A stretch of DNA of 64,000 nt from Aradus depressus (lineage: Eukaryota; Arthropoda; Insecta; Hemiptera; Aradidae), in the NCBI GenBank assembly GCA_963662175.1, contig OY759214.1, positions 15,500,001-15,564,000 of the forward strand, in the 5' to 3' direction. Both the position numbers and the translations under genes were made by a program. The notes under the pieces are model-generated. The model was not told the DNA's origin. It saw only the letters and a program-made list of their open reading frames with translations, and did no database searches. Shown here in pieces: positions 21,291-30,933 of this stretch. Numbering within the stretch: the first letter of the stretch is position 1; each line of letters opens with the position of its first letter.

Positions 21291-22074
21291 GTATCATATT
21301 TTTTTGGTTTATGTAAGGAGATTCTTAATTTATAGGTATTATTTGTATTTATATAATATCTTTATCACAGCTACATTTCTTCCATTTATTATTTATTTTA
21401 TTTATTTATTACTACATTGAAGCCTATTAAGACTTATTGTAGAGAGTTGGGGTACAATTTGAATATACATCCGATATAATAATAAAGTAAGAATATTACA
21501 GCTTAAAAAATTTCTAAATATCTAAATATTATAATAAATAATGCGCACATTTACTTGTATACATACAGCCAAGAGAAATGCAAAACAAAACAAAAAATAT
21601 ATACTTTCATATGCATACATACACATATACATATTATAATGACTTTAAATAAAACCAAAATAATTTACATTAAGTCAAACCACTTTGTACTTGAACTGTA
21701 AATAACAAGTATTTAAAAAAAACTTAATATGAAAATCTCAACTTTAATTCAATTTTCATTATCTTTATTATATTTTTATTCTCTATTCTTAATTTTAATT
21801 TCATTTTTTTAAATTTTTATTGTTAGATTTTTTTAATGTTTGCTTTTTTAAATTAATAGAATTTAGAATATAGTAATAGACATCATTAATTAGCTCTATA
21901 GAAACAATCTCTAATATTCTAATAATATTACTTTCATCTTCATCAGAGTTTTTAATATATTTAGATAAATATCTTTCTCTAATATTATTATACAAAGGAC
22001 AGTTTAATAAAAAATGAACAATATCTTCTTTGAGTTCTCTTCAAATTTTTGTTTGGTTTTTAAACCTTAAAATT
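21291..22074. other. Very AT-rich, no gene
   Basis: Minus frame 21,801-21,995 is Asn/Lys/Ile-rich, a product of base composition. The 21,390-21,660 part resembles the reverse of a LINE-type 3' trailer but has no diagnostic end. Confidence 0.4.
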
Positions 22075-22205
22075 ACAGAATCGTCCAAAGGTAAGAGGGG
22101 AGGGGGGCTGAACTCAAAACTAACAACTTGCGTTGTAAACTATATTTAGGATGGAAATTCAGGGGAAGTACATTGTCGGTGATTCACCCTTCACTTTTGT
22201 TACGA
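22075..22205 (-). repeat. RepA fragment with 5' head
   Basis: GAGGGGAGGGGGGCTGAACT, then CAGGGGAAGTACATTGTCGG and TGATTCACCC, i.e. monomer junction deleted onto the palindromic head. Confidence 0.65.
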
Positions 22206-22372
22206 CGTAATTTTACAAGTTTCCCAAGGACTAAATTTCGTTGCTACAGTCCACCCTACTGGAGTACCCAACACTTATAATAATAATAATAATAATAAAT
22301 GTATTTCCGTTAAACCAATACATGGTAATAGGATACGTCAAAAGTATTTATACATTAAGATAGCTTATAAAT

Positions 22373-22712
22373 GAGAGGGCGCCGGTAGCTCAGTGGTATG
22401 CGTGCTTGACTTCTGAGCTCAAGGTTGTGGGTTCGTAGCCCGACCGAGGCTCTCAGTTTATTTTATCTGGGAGGTAAAATAAACTTAAGCACGCCGTCCT
22501 TCGGATGGGACGTTAAGCGATGGTCCCGAGCCTGTACGATGTCAGGTACTCGTTAAAGACCCCTACCCTAGATGAATAAAAATTTAGAGTAGGCAAAATT
22601 TAGGACTCCCACAGTAGAGTCGGGCTCATGTCCACCAGAGTGACGAAAGAGGTAGTAGGCGATATGACCTCGTAGTTAAAGCCCGGGCATGAGTCATAAA
22701 ACCTAACCTAAC
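22373..22712 (+). mobile_element. SINE-A copy 11, best full-length copy, 9-bp TSD
   Basis: CTTATAAAT is duplicated at 22,364-22,372 and 22,713-22,721. The element begins GAGAGGGCGCCGGTAGCTCA (A box), has GGGTTCGTAGCCC (decayed B box), TTTATTTTATCTGGGAGGTA, CGTCCTTCGGATGGGACGTT, GAGCCTGTACGATGTCAGGT and AGTCGGGCTCATGTCCACCA, and ends GGGCATGAGTCATAAAACCT plus AACCTAAC. About 340 bp, tRNA head about 75 bp. I use it as reference copy. Confidence 0.93.
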
Positions 22713-22828
22713 CTTATAAATTAGATTTATAACTACTTGAGTCTAACACACCTATGATTAGTAGTAATAACAAAACTATTAAAAAAAGTAAAATGAAATT
22801 AATAAAAACTGAACAAATAAATACTTTT

Positions 22829-23552
22829 TTTTTTTTTTTTATCCTCCCCTTTTCTGGTTTTATGAACAGCGCACATCAGCCATCACTACACTGTCATTAT
22901 GCATGAATGGGCTTCATTAATTGGAATTACATAATTATATGACCAAGCAGAGGGCCCCCAGACCCCCAGCATGCGGCCCCGCCAAACCAGGGGACAGAGG
23001 AGTACTGGGCACACTGGTGCTGCTTTATATTAACTTTATATTACTTCAGCGAGGCTTGTCTCTGAGGGTGTGCATGTGTGTACGGCCGTCCACACCCTCC
23101 AAGCCCGGGACTGTTACAGTCCAGAGAGCCCATCTGAGCCGCCCCAAGCCCCCAGCCTGGCCGGCACAAACACCCGGGCACCCAAAGTGCCCCCCACCAG
23201 ATTACGCCATTATATAATAGGATAAGAGGCTAATTAGTTGTAATATTATCGACAATGACCCAACTGAAGTAATCAAATACCTCTATTTCTGCTCAAAAAA
23301 AAGGTTATTTCATTGCTTAGGACAATATTTCTGGATACTTCCACATTCCTTCTTCTAAAAGAAGAGGAGAACATGATTAGGACAACTGAAAATATATAAA
23401 GGACTAAAAATAACATTTCTATGAATGACTAAATTTATTTCAACTACCTACTCCCTTTTTTAACAAGTTCTGTTTCCACATATGCATTTAGTGAAATGGT
23501 TATCTTTATTACATACATATATCAACTATATATATGATATATAGAACGAGAA
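22829..23552 (-). mobile_element. Insertion with poly(T) edge and GC-rich core (retroposed sequence?)
   Basis: Relative to the intact RepC at 60.3 kb, about 720 bases are added here. The left edge is a run of T, so on the minus strand the insert ends in poly(A). The core 22,940-23,210 is strikingly GC-rich (for example GGGCCCCCAGACCCCCAGCA, GCCTGGCCGGCACAAACACC) against an AT-rich background. A plus frame of 98 codons crosses it, but the sequence is proline-rich by composition. Options: processed pseudogene/UTR retrocopy, or a SINE with GC-rich body. The source is not recognised. Confidence 0.5.
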
Positions 23553-23770
23553 TGAGTATATAAAAAAAATTAATATGAGATACGTTTATAATAAGTCAGA
23601 CACATTTTTCAATTTAAAAAAATTTAAGATAACTATTTTTCAAAAAAAAACTCTTCGGAAGTATCTTTATACCCACGATGTTTCAGGACGTTATTACGTC
23701 CCATCATCAGGTCCCAATGTGCGAGATATAGAAAAGAAAGAAAACAATGTAACTATAACAATATATGAAA

Positions 23771-23773
<3 letters not shown>

Positions 23774-23812
<39 letters not shown>
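23774..23812. repeat. (TA)n microsatellite
   Basis: Pure AT dinucleotide run directly beyond RepC. Confidence 0.9.
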
Positions 23813-23814
<2 letters not shown>

Positions 23815-23867
23815 CAATTATAAATGAATGTATAAAAAAGTCTAAATAAATATATAAATGAATAAAT

Positions 23868-24103
23868 ATATAGTATCCATTATCGTCGAAATTTTGACTT
23901 GTATCAGAAACTGGTTTCCATATTGCATTTTCAACGTCCTCCGAGTCCTTCAGTCTGATAATACGTTCCAACTCCCACTTACTGGCATCTCTGGCGTCGC
24001 TACGCTTTTTTTTTTTTTGTTTTCTTATCCTTTCTGAAATCCAATTAAAAATTTTCTCTGGCCGAGTGCTTCCAACTTCATTCTCTCTACGTGACTCTGA
24101 CAT
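23868..24103 (-). CDS. Unrecognised coding-like segment
   Basis: On the minus strand from ATG at 24,103 a frame encodes a charged, coding-like stretch: STRPEKIFNWISERIRKQKK, then a Lys run from an A homopolymer, then RSDARDASKWELERIIRLKD and VENAIWKPVSDTSQ. It then runs into AT-repeat-encoded residues. The composition is unlike the surrounding junk, and Trp residues are well placed. No family recognised. SINE-A abuts upstream, so the 5' side is lost. Pseudogene fragment or orphan exon. Confidence 0.3.
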
Positions 24104-24121
24104 GAGTAAACCTCTTCTATT

Positions 24122-24382
24122 TTCTGAGGGGTAGCGTGCTTGCCTACTGAGCTTTAAGATTGCGGGTTCAAAACCTAGCCTCAGGTCCTTAGGTTTTTTT
24201 TTATCTGGGAAGTGAAAAAAAATACCTTGAGCATTCCGTCCTTCGGATGGGACGTTAAGCGATGTATGTGTTAAATACCCTCTACACAAGGTGAATAAAC
24301 CTGGGTAGGCAACATTTAGTAGTGTAGGGCTCATGTTCACCAGAGCGCGATATGACCTTGTAGTTCAAGCCCGGGCATGAGA
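24122..24382 (+). mobile_element. SINE-A copy 12
   Basis: GGGTAGCGTGCTTGCCTACT, GCGGGTTCAAAACCTAGCC (B box), TTTATCTGGGAAGTGAAAAA, CCGTCCTTCGGATGGGACGT, then a shortened middle and CCCGGGCATGAGACGCAATAG. The 5' ~12 bases of the head are missing. Confidence 0.85.
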
Positions 24383-25929
24383 CGCAATAGCATTTCTATG
24401 TTTATAGCAATGTGAAAAAATCACCACTCAATTTCATCGCTTGAATTTCATTTCTCAAAATTATGGCAGCTGATTTAAAAATTAGAAACATCGTTGTAGA
24501 TATCCCCTTCATTTAGAAATAGAGGGCTTTCAGCAGAAATTACATTAGAGATGGCAGGTTTTAGCATTTTCAGAAGGGAGGCTTCATGTATTCGTGTTTA
24601 TACAGCAGTTTTGCAATTTTGAGCCTTGACTTTTGTATGATACCTGCATAGTTCGTAATGCATAATGCAGTTAGAACAAGGTTTTGATTCATGATAAAGG
24701 TTGCTACAATGAATGCCTCCCCGTTGTTGCTCTCTTCACGAACCTACGCGTATTTATTTCAAGAAGGTGGCGAGCGTCTTCGTTACAAACCCTCTTCCAT
24801 TCAGTTGGTTTGACATGCGTTTTTGTCATTGATAAAATAGTTTTCATTGGTTCGTTGTAAGATATATATATATATGTAATTAATTATTATGTGTAGAAAA
24901 GGGAATATTGGTATATATAAGTTGTATTGCAGAATAGTACAATATATATTATTGGTTAATTCAAGGCTCCCTATTCCTTTTAAATAGGGAAAGCCTGAAA
25001 TAAATTTAATTTCGCCGGAGCTTCTTAATTATTGGACAAGCACATAACATGATAGGGAAACGGAAAACAAAAAATTAAGGGGACACAAAATAATAATAAT
25101 ATTATATATTAATATTCAATTACGCAAAAAATAATAAATCTTGTTAATCAAAATAAAATTAAAAATTAACTTCAGTTTAAAAAGAAATTCTTAACAAAAT
25201 ATGTCAAAAAGATTAGGTGAATAATTATTATATATTATCGGACATATCGGATCTATAATAAATACAAACACAATACCAATAACAATTATTGTTAAAACAA
25301 AAAGAAAGGTATTTATAGGTATATATATTTTATATTGTTAAAAAGTAATCACTGAAAGTAATATAATAAAAGATATAATCGACTATGGACTACGTACAAC
25401 GAAAGTAGTTCCGTAAGAAACGATGTTTGAATACCCCATATGTAATAAAAAACTGAAAATATTAACGTGAGCTTACGATGAAAATAAAAATAAAATGATA
25501 AATATCTTTATGTTGACAACAACAGTGTGGTGAAAATAGTGAAATTGAAATACAAACAAAAATGATGATCTTCGAAGGATGATGGAACCCGAAGAACGAA
25601 GCTCATTGGACGAACGAAGATAAAGCTGAACGGGGACACTGGCAGATAGCAAGTCCAAAAAGAAGTTCAAGAAAATCAAAAAAGGAGGAGGGCCGTAATA
25701 AAATAGGGCAATAAATAGAAACTTGAAATAGGTTCACTGACTGGCAACTCTAGCATGGGACTGACTGGGACTGAGTATCAGACTCAGAGAGGGATTAGCC
25801 GTGTGTTTACATTATGAACGTTGTAGACTAAACAATTATATAATACAACACTAACTATATCTGTCTCCATGTTGAGGTACTTATATGCTTATGACATAGA
25901 CGTTGAGCATCTATAATCCTAATCTTGAT
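24383..25929. other. Long unassigned AT-rich stretch
   Basis: About 1.5 kb with no recognised gene. A palindromic piece TCCCTATTCC...GGGAAAGCC lies near 24,970. Frames are at most about 68 codons. Confidence 0.4.
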
Positions 25930-25968
25930 CTTATAGTTAAAGCCCGGGCATGAGTCACAAAAACAAAC
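25930..25968 (+). mobile_element. SINE-A tail fragment with CACAAAAACAAACAA end
   Basis: TATAGTTAAAGCCCGGGCAT then GAGTCACAAAAACAAACAA. This tail type is shared with the fragment at 59.65 kb. Confidence 0.65.
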
Positions 25969-26394
25969 AACAGAAGGGAAAGAAGGATGTTATGAGGTGA
26001 AAATTAGGTCAGAGCTTTAATAATAGTGTCTTCGGAGACAGGGGAGGGTTTCTATGGAGCCGTGTATAATACTTAGGTTAATAGTGATCACTATAGATGA
26101 AATTCTGAGACCTGGGGGAAAACAACCGTTCATTAGCTCACCTTCATTGTTATTAATATTGATAATTTAACGAATGTTCAAATTCCGTCTGACTCTCGAG
26201 ATATTTTGAAATCTATTGAAGTTGTATAAGTGAAACTTTCCAAGAATAAGGTTAGTTCAAGTGTGATCTGAAGAAAGGGGCGTGGAAGTGTCCTGAAATA
26301 TTGTCAAACCAAGATGATGACGTCTCTGGAAGAAATGTCGGAAAAAATAAATAATAATAAAAAGTCATCAACATCAGTCACAGAGGACCCCCAT
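25969..26394. other. Spacer; SINE-A-like internal phrase at its end
   Basis: GATGACGTCTCTGGAAGAAA (26,315-26,334) repeats the foreign phrase inside SINE-A copy 10. Otherwise nothing recognised. Confidence 0.35.
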
Positions 26395-26912
26395 GACTCA
26401 AAAACCCTAATAACAGCTGATGTATTGATTGTGTCGACACAAAATATGTGAGACCCGAACCCCATGAGGACAACAACTATCGATTTTCAGCCAAGTTAGC
26501 CAATGGGGAGTGGGATAATTGGGGAGAGGTATAACTAAAGAACTAATAACTGCCGTTGTAATGAATGCTTCGACACAAAATGACATATAATATGTGAATT
26601 CAAAACCATTGACATTTATTGATTTTCGAAAGTGAAGGGGGGGGGGGGGGGGGGGATCAGACGGGGGGTGAATGCAAAAACCCCAATAACTGCCGATGTA
26701 ATGAATGTATCGACATGAAATTTCATATTTAAAGTCAAAACCCAATGAGAAAAAAAACCTGTCAAATTTCAGCAATATCAGCAGAAGGAAAAGGGGGATT
26801 CAGAGAAGGGGGGACGATTCAAAAACCCTGATAAATGCTGATGTAATGGTACTTATTTATAGACACAAAATTCACTATGAGGATTTAGGAGCCCCTATGT
26901 AAGTCAACTGTT
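26395..26912 (-). repeat. RepA copy 9, four monomers
   Basis: Four successive minus-orientation monomers, each with a variant of ACCCTAATAACTGCTGATGT, a GAAATTTCATATTTAAA-like box and a GTCAAATTTCAGCAATATCA or GATTTTCAGCC box. One monomer junction has become a run of 18-19 G (about 26,637-26,655). The spacing of GATGTA boxes is about 140 bases. Confidence 0.8.
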
Positions 26913-26913
26913 G

Positions 26914-26970
26914 AATATATATATATATATATATATATGTAAATATGCTTAATAAAGTATTTCAATAAAT

Positions 26971-27012
<42 letters not shown>

Positions 27013-27241
27013 TGCTTAATAAAGTATTTCAATAAATAAAATATATATATATATATATATAAATATGCTTAATAAAGTATTTCAATAAATAAAATATATA
27101 TATATATATATAAATATGCTTAATAAAGTATTTCAATAAATAAAATATATATATATATAAATATGCTTAATAAAGTATTTCAATAAATAAAATATATATA
27201 TATATATATAAATATGCTTAATAAAGTATTTCAATAAATAA

Positions 27242-27273
<32 letters not shown>

Positions 27274-27590
27274 TGCTTAATAAAGTATTTCAATAAATAA
27301 AATATATATATATATAAATATGCTTAATAAAGTATTTCAATAAATAAAATATATATATATATAAATATGCTTAATAAAGTATTTCAATAAATAAAATATA
27401 TATATATAAATATGCTTAATAAAGTATTTCAATAAATAAAATATATATATATATATAAATATGCTTAATAAAGTATTTCAATAAATAAAATATATATATA
27501 TATATATATAAATATGCTTAATAAAGTATTTCAATAAATAAAATATATATATATATTTTATTTATTGAAATACTTTATTAAGCATATTTA
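26914..27590. repeat. Tandem array: 12 direct plus 1 inverted 34-bp cores separated by (TA)n
   Basis: The core AAATATGCTTAATAAAGTAT + TTCAATAAATAAAA begins at 26,941, 27,008, 27,061, 27,112, 27,159, 27,210, 27,269, 27,316, 27,363, 27,408, 27,457 and 27,510, nearly invariant, with (TA)n spacers of varying length. A final inverted core lies at 27,556-27,589. The inverted one continues into unique sequence (CAATCGGTACAGACC), so it looks like the authentic 3' end of a retroelement on the minus strand whose end was amplified. Confidence 0.92.
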
Positions 27591-27800
27591 CAATCGGTAC
27601 AGACCATAAGTAAATTTGTTGACAATAGGTAAAGGAACAATTTGTGTACAATGATAACTAAATACAAGAGAGAAAAAAGATAAAATAAAATAAATAATAA
27701 TTGAAAAAAAAAATAATAATAACAATGTCTCCGTGAAGTCATGACGTGAAGAATATGTATTAAGTAATAACTATGTATACAATGAGAAAAAAATTACAAC
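27590..27800 (-). mobile_element. Retroelement 3' trailer (minus strand), source of the array core
   Basis: On the minus strand this reads ...GGTCTGTACCGATTGTAAAT then the core with two AATAAA-type signals. This fits a LINE/SINE 3' end. No coding remnant is attached. Confidence 0.4.
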
Positions 27801-27819
27801 GATAATAATAAAAAATGGA

Positions 27820-28250
27820 GTCGACACTGCTGATGTGACGTCTCTTTCCCGAAAAGAAAGAATGGTCCTGACGAGGCTAAGAATCGGACACACTTGGCTA
27901 ACTCATGTCCACATTTTGTTGCGGAGACGCCCACCGAGATGTGCACTATGCAAGGAGGAACTTACTGTCTTCCACATTCTTCAATCCTGTGAAGCTCTCA
28001 AACCCTACAGAGAAAGAGATGGATTGCCTCACGATGCTTGAGTAGTGCTGAAAGATAGCTCGGTCTACACATCCCAGCTGCTACAATTCTTGCGAAACAC
28101 CGGACTGTATCACCAACAAATTATATGGTGCCATTCGCGGAGGAACAGCCAATAGTCAGAGAGATAGCCTTAGCCACATTCTGTCACCCTATCTACTATA
28201 TGGCGCTAATGGCTTCTGCAGTCGATGCGCCTAATAATAATATAAAAAAT
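27820..28250 (+). pseudogene. LINE ORF2 C-terminus with 3' UTR and (TAA)n tail
   Basis: The frame 27,835-28,041 gives VLTRLRIGHTWLTHVHILLR then RRPPRCALCKEELTVFHILQ SC, with the C-x2-C-x7-H-x4-C pattern (CALC...H...C) typical after the reverse transcriptase/RNase H of non-LTR elements. A stop (TGA TGC TTG AG) is followed by a UTR ending CTGCAGTCGATGCGCCTAAT and AATAATATAAAA. The element is 5'-truncated near 27,820. A second copy, with the same UTR end, is on the minus strand at 34.97-36.31 kb. Confidence 0.85.
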
Positions 28251-28540
28251 AATAATTAAAAAAATTTAAAAAATAAAACAATATTATAATAATAATATGA
28301 AGAAGAAGAATATAAAAATCAAGAATTCAAATAAAAATATTTAAAAAAATAATAAAATATGATTCATTCCGGGGAAGTAGATAGAAGGTGATTCACTGAC
28401 GACTTTTAAAATTTATTTTCACTTTAACTTGGTTATTGATATTATTCGGAACAAATTGTTAGCAAAAATAATGAAGCTTTTGTGTTCTACTTAATACTTA
28501 ATGAATGGTTCAAAAACTATTATTATTAATGTTTTGTCTG
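28251..28540. other. AT-rich spacer with a RepA end at 28,370-28,405
   Basis: TCCGGGGAAGTAGATAGAAG and GTGATTCACTGACGACTTTT are a RepA 5' end fragment in minus orientation. The rest is A/T-rich. Confidence 0.5.
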
Positions 28541-28546
28541 TTTCAG

Positions 28547-28654
28547 GAGGACTGGAAGTTGGGAGGGCTGGTGGGTAGGCTGAGTTCGCTTTGCTGGCCG
28601 CCCCCCACCATGCCAGCCCTACGAGGCAAGAGGGGCTGGTGCGGCTGTCTACAG
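28547..28654 (+). CDS. Likely internal coding exon of an unrecognised gene
   Basis: A GC-rich island of exactly 108 bases (36 codons) sits between a good acceptor (GTTTTGTCTGTTTCAG, ending 28,546) and a donor (CTACAG|GTAACC at 28,654/28,655). Only one forward frame is open across it: EDWKLGGLVGRLSSLCWPPP then TMPALRGKRGWCGCLQ. The other two frames have stops within it. Base composition contrasts sharply with the flanks. I do not recognise the protein; the Cys/Trp/Gly-rich end gives no secure family. If real, the exon is phase 0 at both ends and most of this window could be intron of its gene. Confidence 0.5.
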
Positions 28655-28744
28655 GTAACCAACCAACATATCTATTTTATATATTAAATTAACATACATT
28701 AATAATTTAATTTAAATAATCCATTAATTATGGATATGATGATT

Positions 28745-29225
28745 TTTACATTCTTTAGTATACGGAAGGATTGGAATCTTGCCAAAATCTGAGTTCGAGT
28801 TTTCAACGTCAAGGTCCCCTGAATACGTTTTTAACGAATTTCATGAATATATCTGTGTAGCAATGAATCTGAAATTTGAAATGAAGATGTTACATGTGCT
28901 GAGTACATTCTTCGGGGCCTTAGTACGAGTACATTTTACAAGATATCGCTTTCATTTGTGACCTAATCAAAAATCTCTTCAAATAAAAGTTGTAGAGAAA
29001 ACTAAAAAGCTCGTTTCATATGAAAAACGATTTTTCAAAGGTCGCCCTGTTTGCATGATAAATGCTTAAAATGTCTGTCTGAAACTTATTTTTCTAGACA
29101 TTTACTTGATTTATGAGAAAACGGTCAGTCCAAACGAAAATTTGGATATTACCAAAAATGTTCCTTTTTAAATTTCAAATCGGTTGTATGTCCGCGGATT
29201 TAAGGTAGCTTTAATGTGACTAAAG
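28745..29225 (+). repeat. RepB copy 2, longest single piece
   Basis: GTTTTCAACGTCAAGGTCCC, GCAATGAATCTGAAATTTGA, TTCTTCGGGGCCTTAGTACG, GACCTAATCAAAAATCTCTT, AAGTTGTAGAGAAAACTAAA, CGATTTTTCAAAGGTCGCCC and GATTTATGAGAAAACGGTCA. Gives the RepB block order. Confidence 0.7.
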
Positions 29226-29510
29226 TTATAGCTTATACGTAACCCAATGAGGAAAAAACCTGTCACATTTCAGCTATATCGGCTGAAGGAAAGCAGGATT
29301 CAGTGGAGGGGACTCAATTCAAAAACCCTAATAACTGCTGTTGTAATGAATTTATCGACTTATTTAGTATGAGGATTTTGGAGCCCATATGTAAGTCAAC
29401 TCTTGTATGTTAACGCAAACTGTCCATTGTTTTTGGAGGGGGAGCGAAGAGCTAATTGATTAATTCGTTCTGGGGAAGTACATTTCCAGTGATTCACCGA
29501 TAACCTTTCT
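29225..29510 (-). repeat. RepA copy 10 with 5' head
   Basis: AACCCAATGAGGAAAAAACC, CAGCTATATCGGCTGAAGGA, CTAATAACTGCTGTTGTAAT, then TCTGGGGAAGTACATTTCCA and GTGATTCACCGATAAC. Confidence 0.75.
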
Positions 29511-29807
29511 TTTTGTGTAATTTTGTTCTTATTATGGAAAGTTTATATTTTTAATCCTAGGATTATGAGATCAAAAGTTAATCTACAAGGATTTCTCTTC
29601 TAACTTCCGTCTTATAACTTTTCTCCAGTGATGTATATCCTCGTTGTGCTCTTCGTATCTTTCGCTCCAGTGAATTTTCCATTTGCCCCTCTCTGTCAAA
29701 GAAAACCAGTCAAACAGCAAGGACATTTAAAATAGATCATAAAGATTATACATAATGTTCATTATAACTGTGTAAAATTATCTAACTAAAGGTGGAAAAT
29801 TTAGAAT
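29511..29807. other. Spacer, nothing recognised
   Basis: No gene or shared repeat found. Confidence 0.4.
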
Positions 29808-29910
29808 TTCGGTTCGAATCCCGGCCGAGGCCCCTGAGCATGCCGGATGGGACGTTAATCGACTGTCCTGAGGCTGTACGATGTCAAGTACTCGTTAAAG
29901 ATTAGATTTT
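29808..29910 (+). mobile_element. SINE-A copy 14, fragment
   Basis: TTTCGGTTCGAATCCCGGCC (intact B box), GAGGCCCCTGAGCATGCCGG, ATGGGACGTTAATCG and ACGATGTCAAGTACTCGTTA. The A box, linker and 3' third are missing. Confidence 0.75.
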
Positions 29911-29914
29911 TTTT

Positions 29915-30160
29915 TTTTTGTTAAGCCCTCCTTTCCGACTTTTCTTTAATAGATTGGGCTGAATCTTGTGTCGTCAATATGGAGTTTTGTATACACATAT
30001 AAGATTTTGTATCCACATATACATTCTATCTGGAGATATTGTGTTCACAGAAACAATGATAGACAGGGGGTCGATAGACATTGAAGTTTCGTTGTAAGCT
30101 CAACATGGGATTTTTGACGGGTTACATAACTTCCCCTATACTTCACTGGGGAACTAAACA
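29915..30160 (+). repeat. RepA copy 11 (3' end)
   Basis: GTTAAGCCCTCCTTTCCGAC, ATTCTATCTGGAGATATTGT and the terminal GGGTTACATAACTTCCCCTA + TACTTCACTGGGGAACTAA, a clear terminal hairpin. Confidence 0.7.
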
Positions 30161-30404
30161 GATTCACGGAAATCTATATTGTAGATTCCGAGTTTAAAAA
30201 AAATTGAAACAGACACATTATTTTTGATATTTTTTGACATGCAAAAAAGTAAGCTTTTTTTTTATAATTAGGTAGAACTTTGCCATCCGAACTTTAAAAA
30301 AAAAATTGACGAATTGTTGATGAATTAATGCTCTTTAGTGATTGATTTTTATGTAAATAAATTGATTGTTTTTACATATATTGATAATACTCTCTGCACT
30401 GTAC

Positions 30405-30575
30405 TAGTTTATTTCAACCTACTCGTGGACCAGTTCTTGAGTGTCCGATATCAGTCAGCAAATTCCTTTTTCTCTTTGATCCAAGGGGGTGTATCCCAAG
30501 GCTCCGTTTTTGCTCCACTTTTAAACTCAATCTACACTATAGAAAATCGAACCACACACAATGTAGACTTGTGAG
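30405..30575 (+). pseudogene. LINE reverse transcriptase fragment (Jockey-like)
   Basis: The frame reads VDQFLSVRYQSANSFFSLIQ then GGVSQGSVFAPLLNSIYT. The second block corresponds to the highly conserved 'AGVPQGSVLxPLLYxIYTxDLP' of reverse transcriptase; here A>G, P>S and Y>N replacements are present. A stop follows within 15 codons, and no catalytic A/YADD block is seen, so it is a short dead fragment. Confidence 0.75.
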
Positions 30576-30933
30576 ACCACCTCACAACACAGGAACGAAT
30601 TATTTCAGCACAGATTAATGTTTCCATAGTACGAAATGTGTTACGCGGCTATTTTATGAGTTTTTCTATTTTCACAGAATGAAGTTTTTTTTTTTTTTTA
30701 CTTATACCTTCAGTTTAAGGGAGTATTTTAATCGTGCAAAAATTCGGGATCGAGTTGTCAACCAGTTTTTATAGAACTTTGGGGACACTCCAACTCAGGA
30801 ATGATTCTAGCTATGAAGATATCACATGTGTGCTAAGTTCTGATTAGATTTTGGCCGAAATCCAACGAAAATTGAGACCATTTTACTTCGGGGCCAAGGT
30901 GCATTTTATATATGTGCCTATATTTATGATACT

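Larger units (their letters stand above)
22280..23770 (-). repeat. RepC copy split by SINE-A copy 11 and a GC-rich insertion
   Basis: Pieces 22,285-22,372, 22,722-22,828 and 23,553-23,770 together match the uninterrupted RepC at 60,265-60,655 in order: TTTCCGTTAAACCAATACAT, TGAGTCTAACACACCTATGA, ATAAAAACTGAACAAATAAA, GATACGTTTATAATAAGTCA, CATCATCAGGTCCCAATGTG. Reading the pair gives exact positions of the two insertions. Confidence 0.8.

Noticed and set aside
22377..22450. Functional tRNA genes at SINE heads (GGTAGCTCAGTGG with GGTTCGAA boxes)
   Set aside because: All tRNA-like heads continue into the SINE body, and acceptor stems do not pair, so they are SINE promoters and not tRNA genes.
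22921..23217. 98-codon proline-rich protein
   Set aside because: Composition follows from GC/C-rich DNA, and the stretch lies in a minus-strand poly(A)-tailed insertion, so the plus frame is probably meaningless.
26914..27590. CRISPR-like array (conserved 34-bp repeats with spacers)
   Set aside because: Spacers are only (TA)n of variable length and the genome is eukaryotic; the core is a retroelement 3' end.
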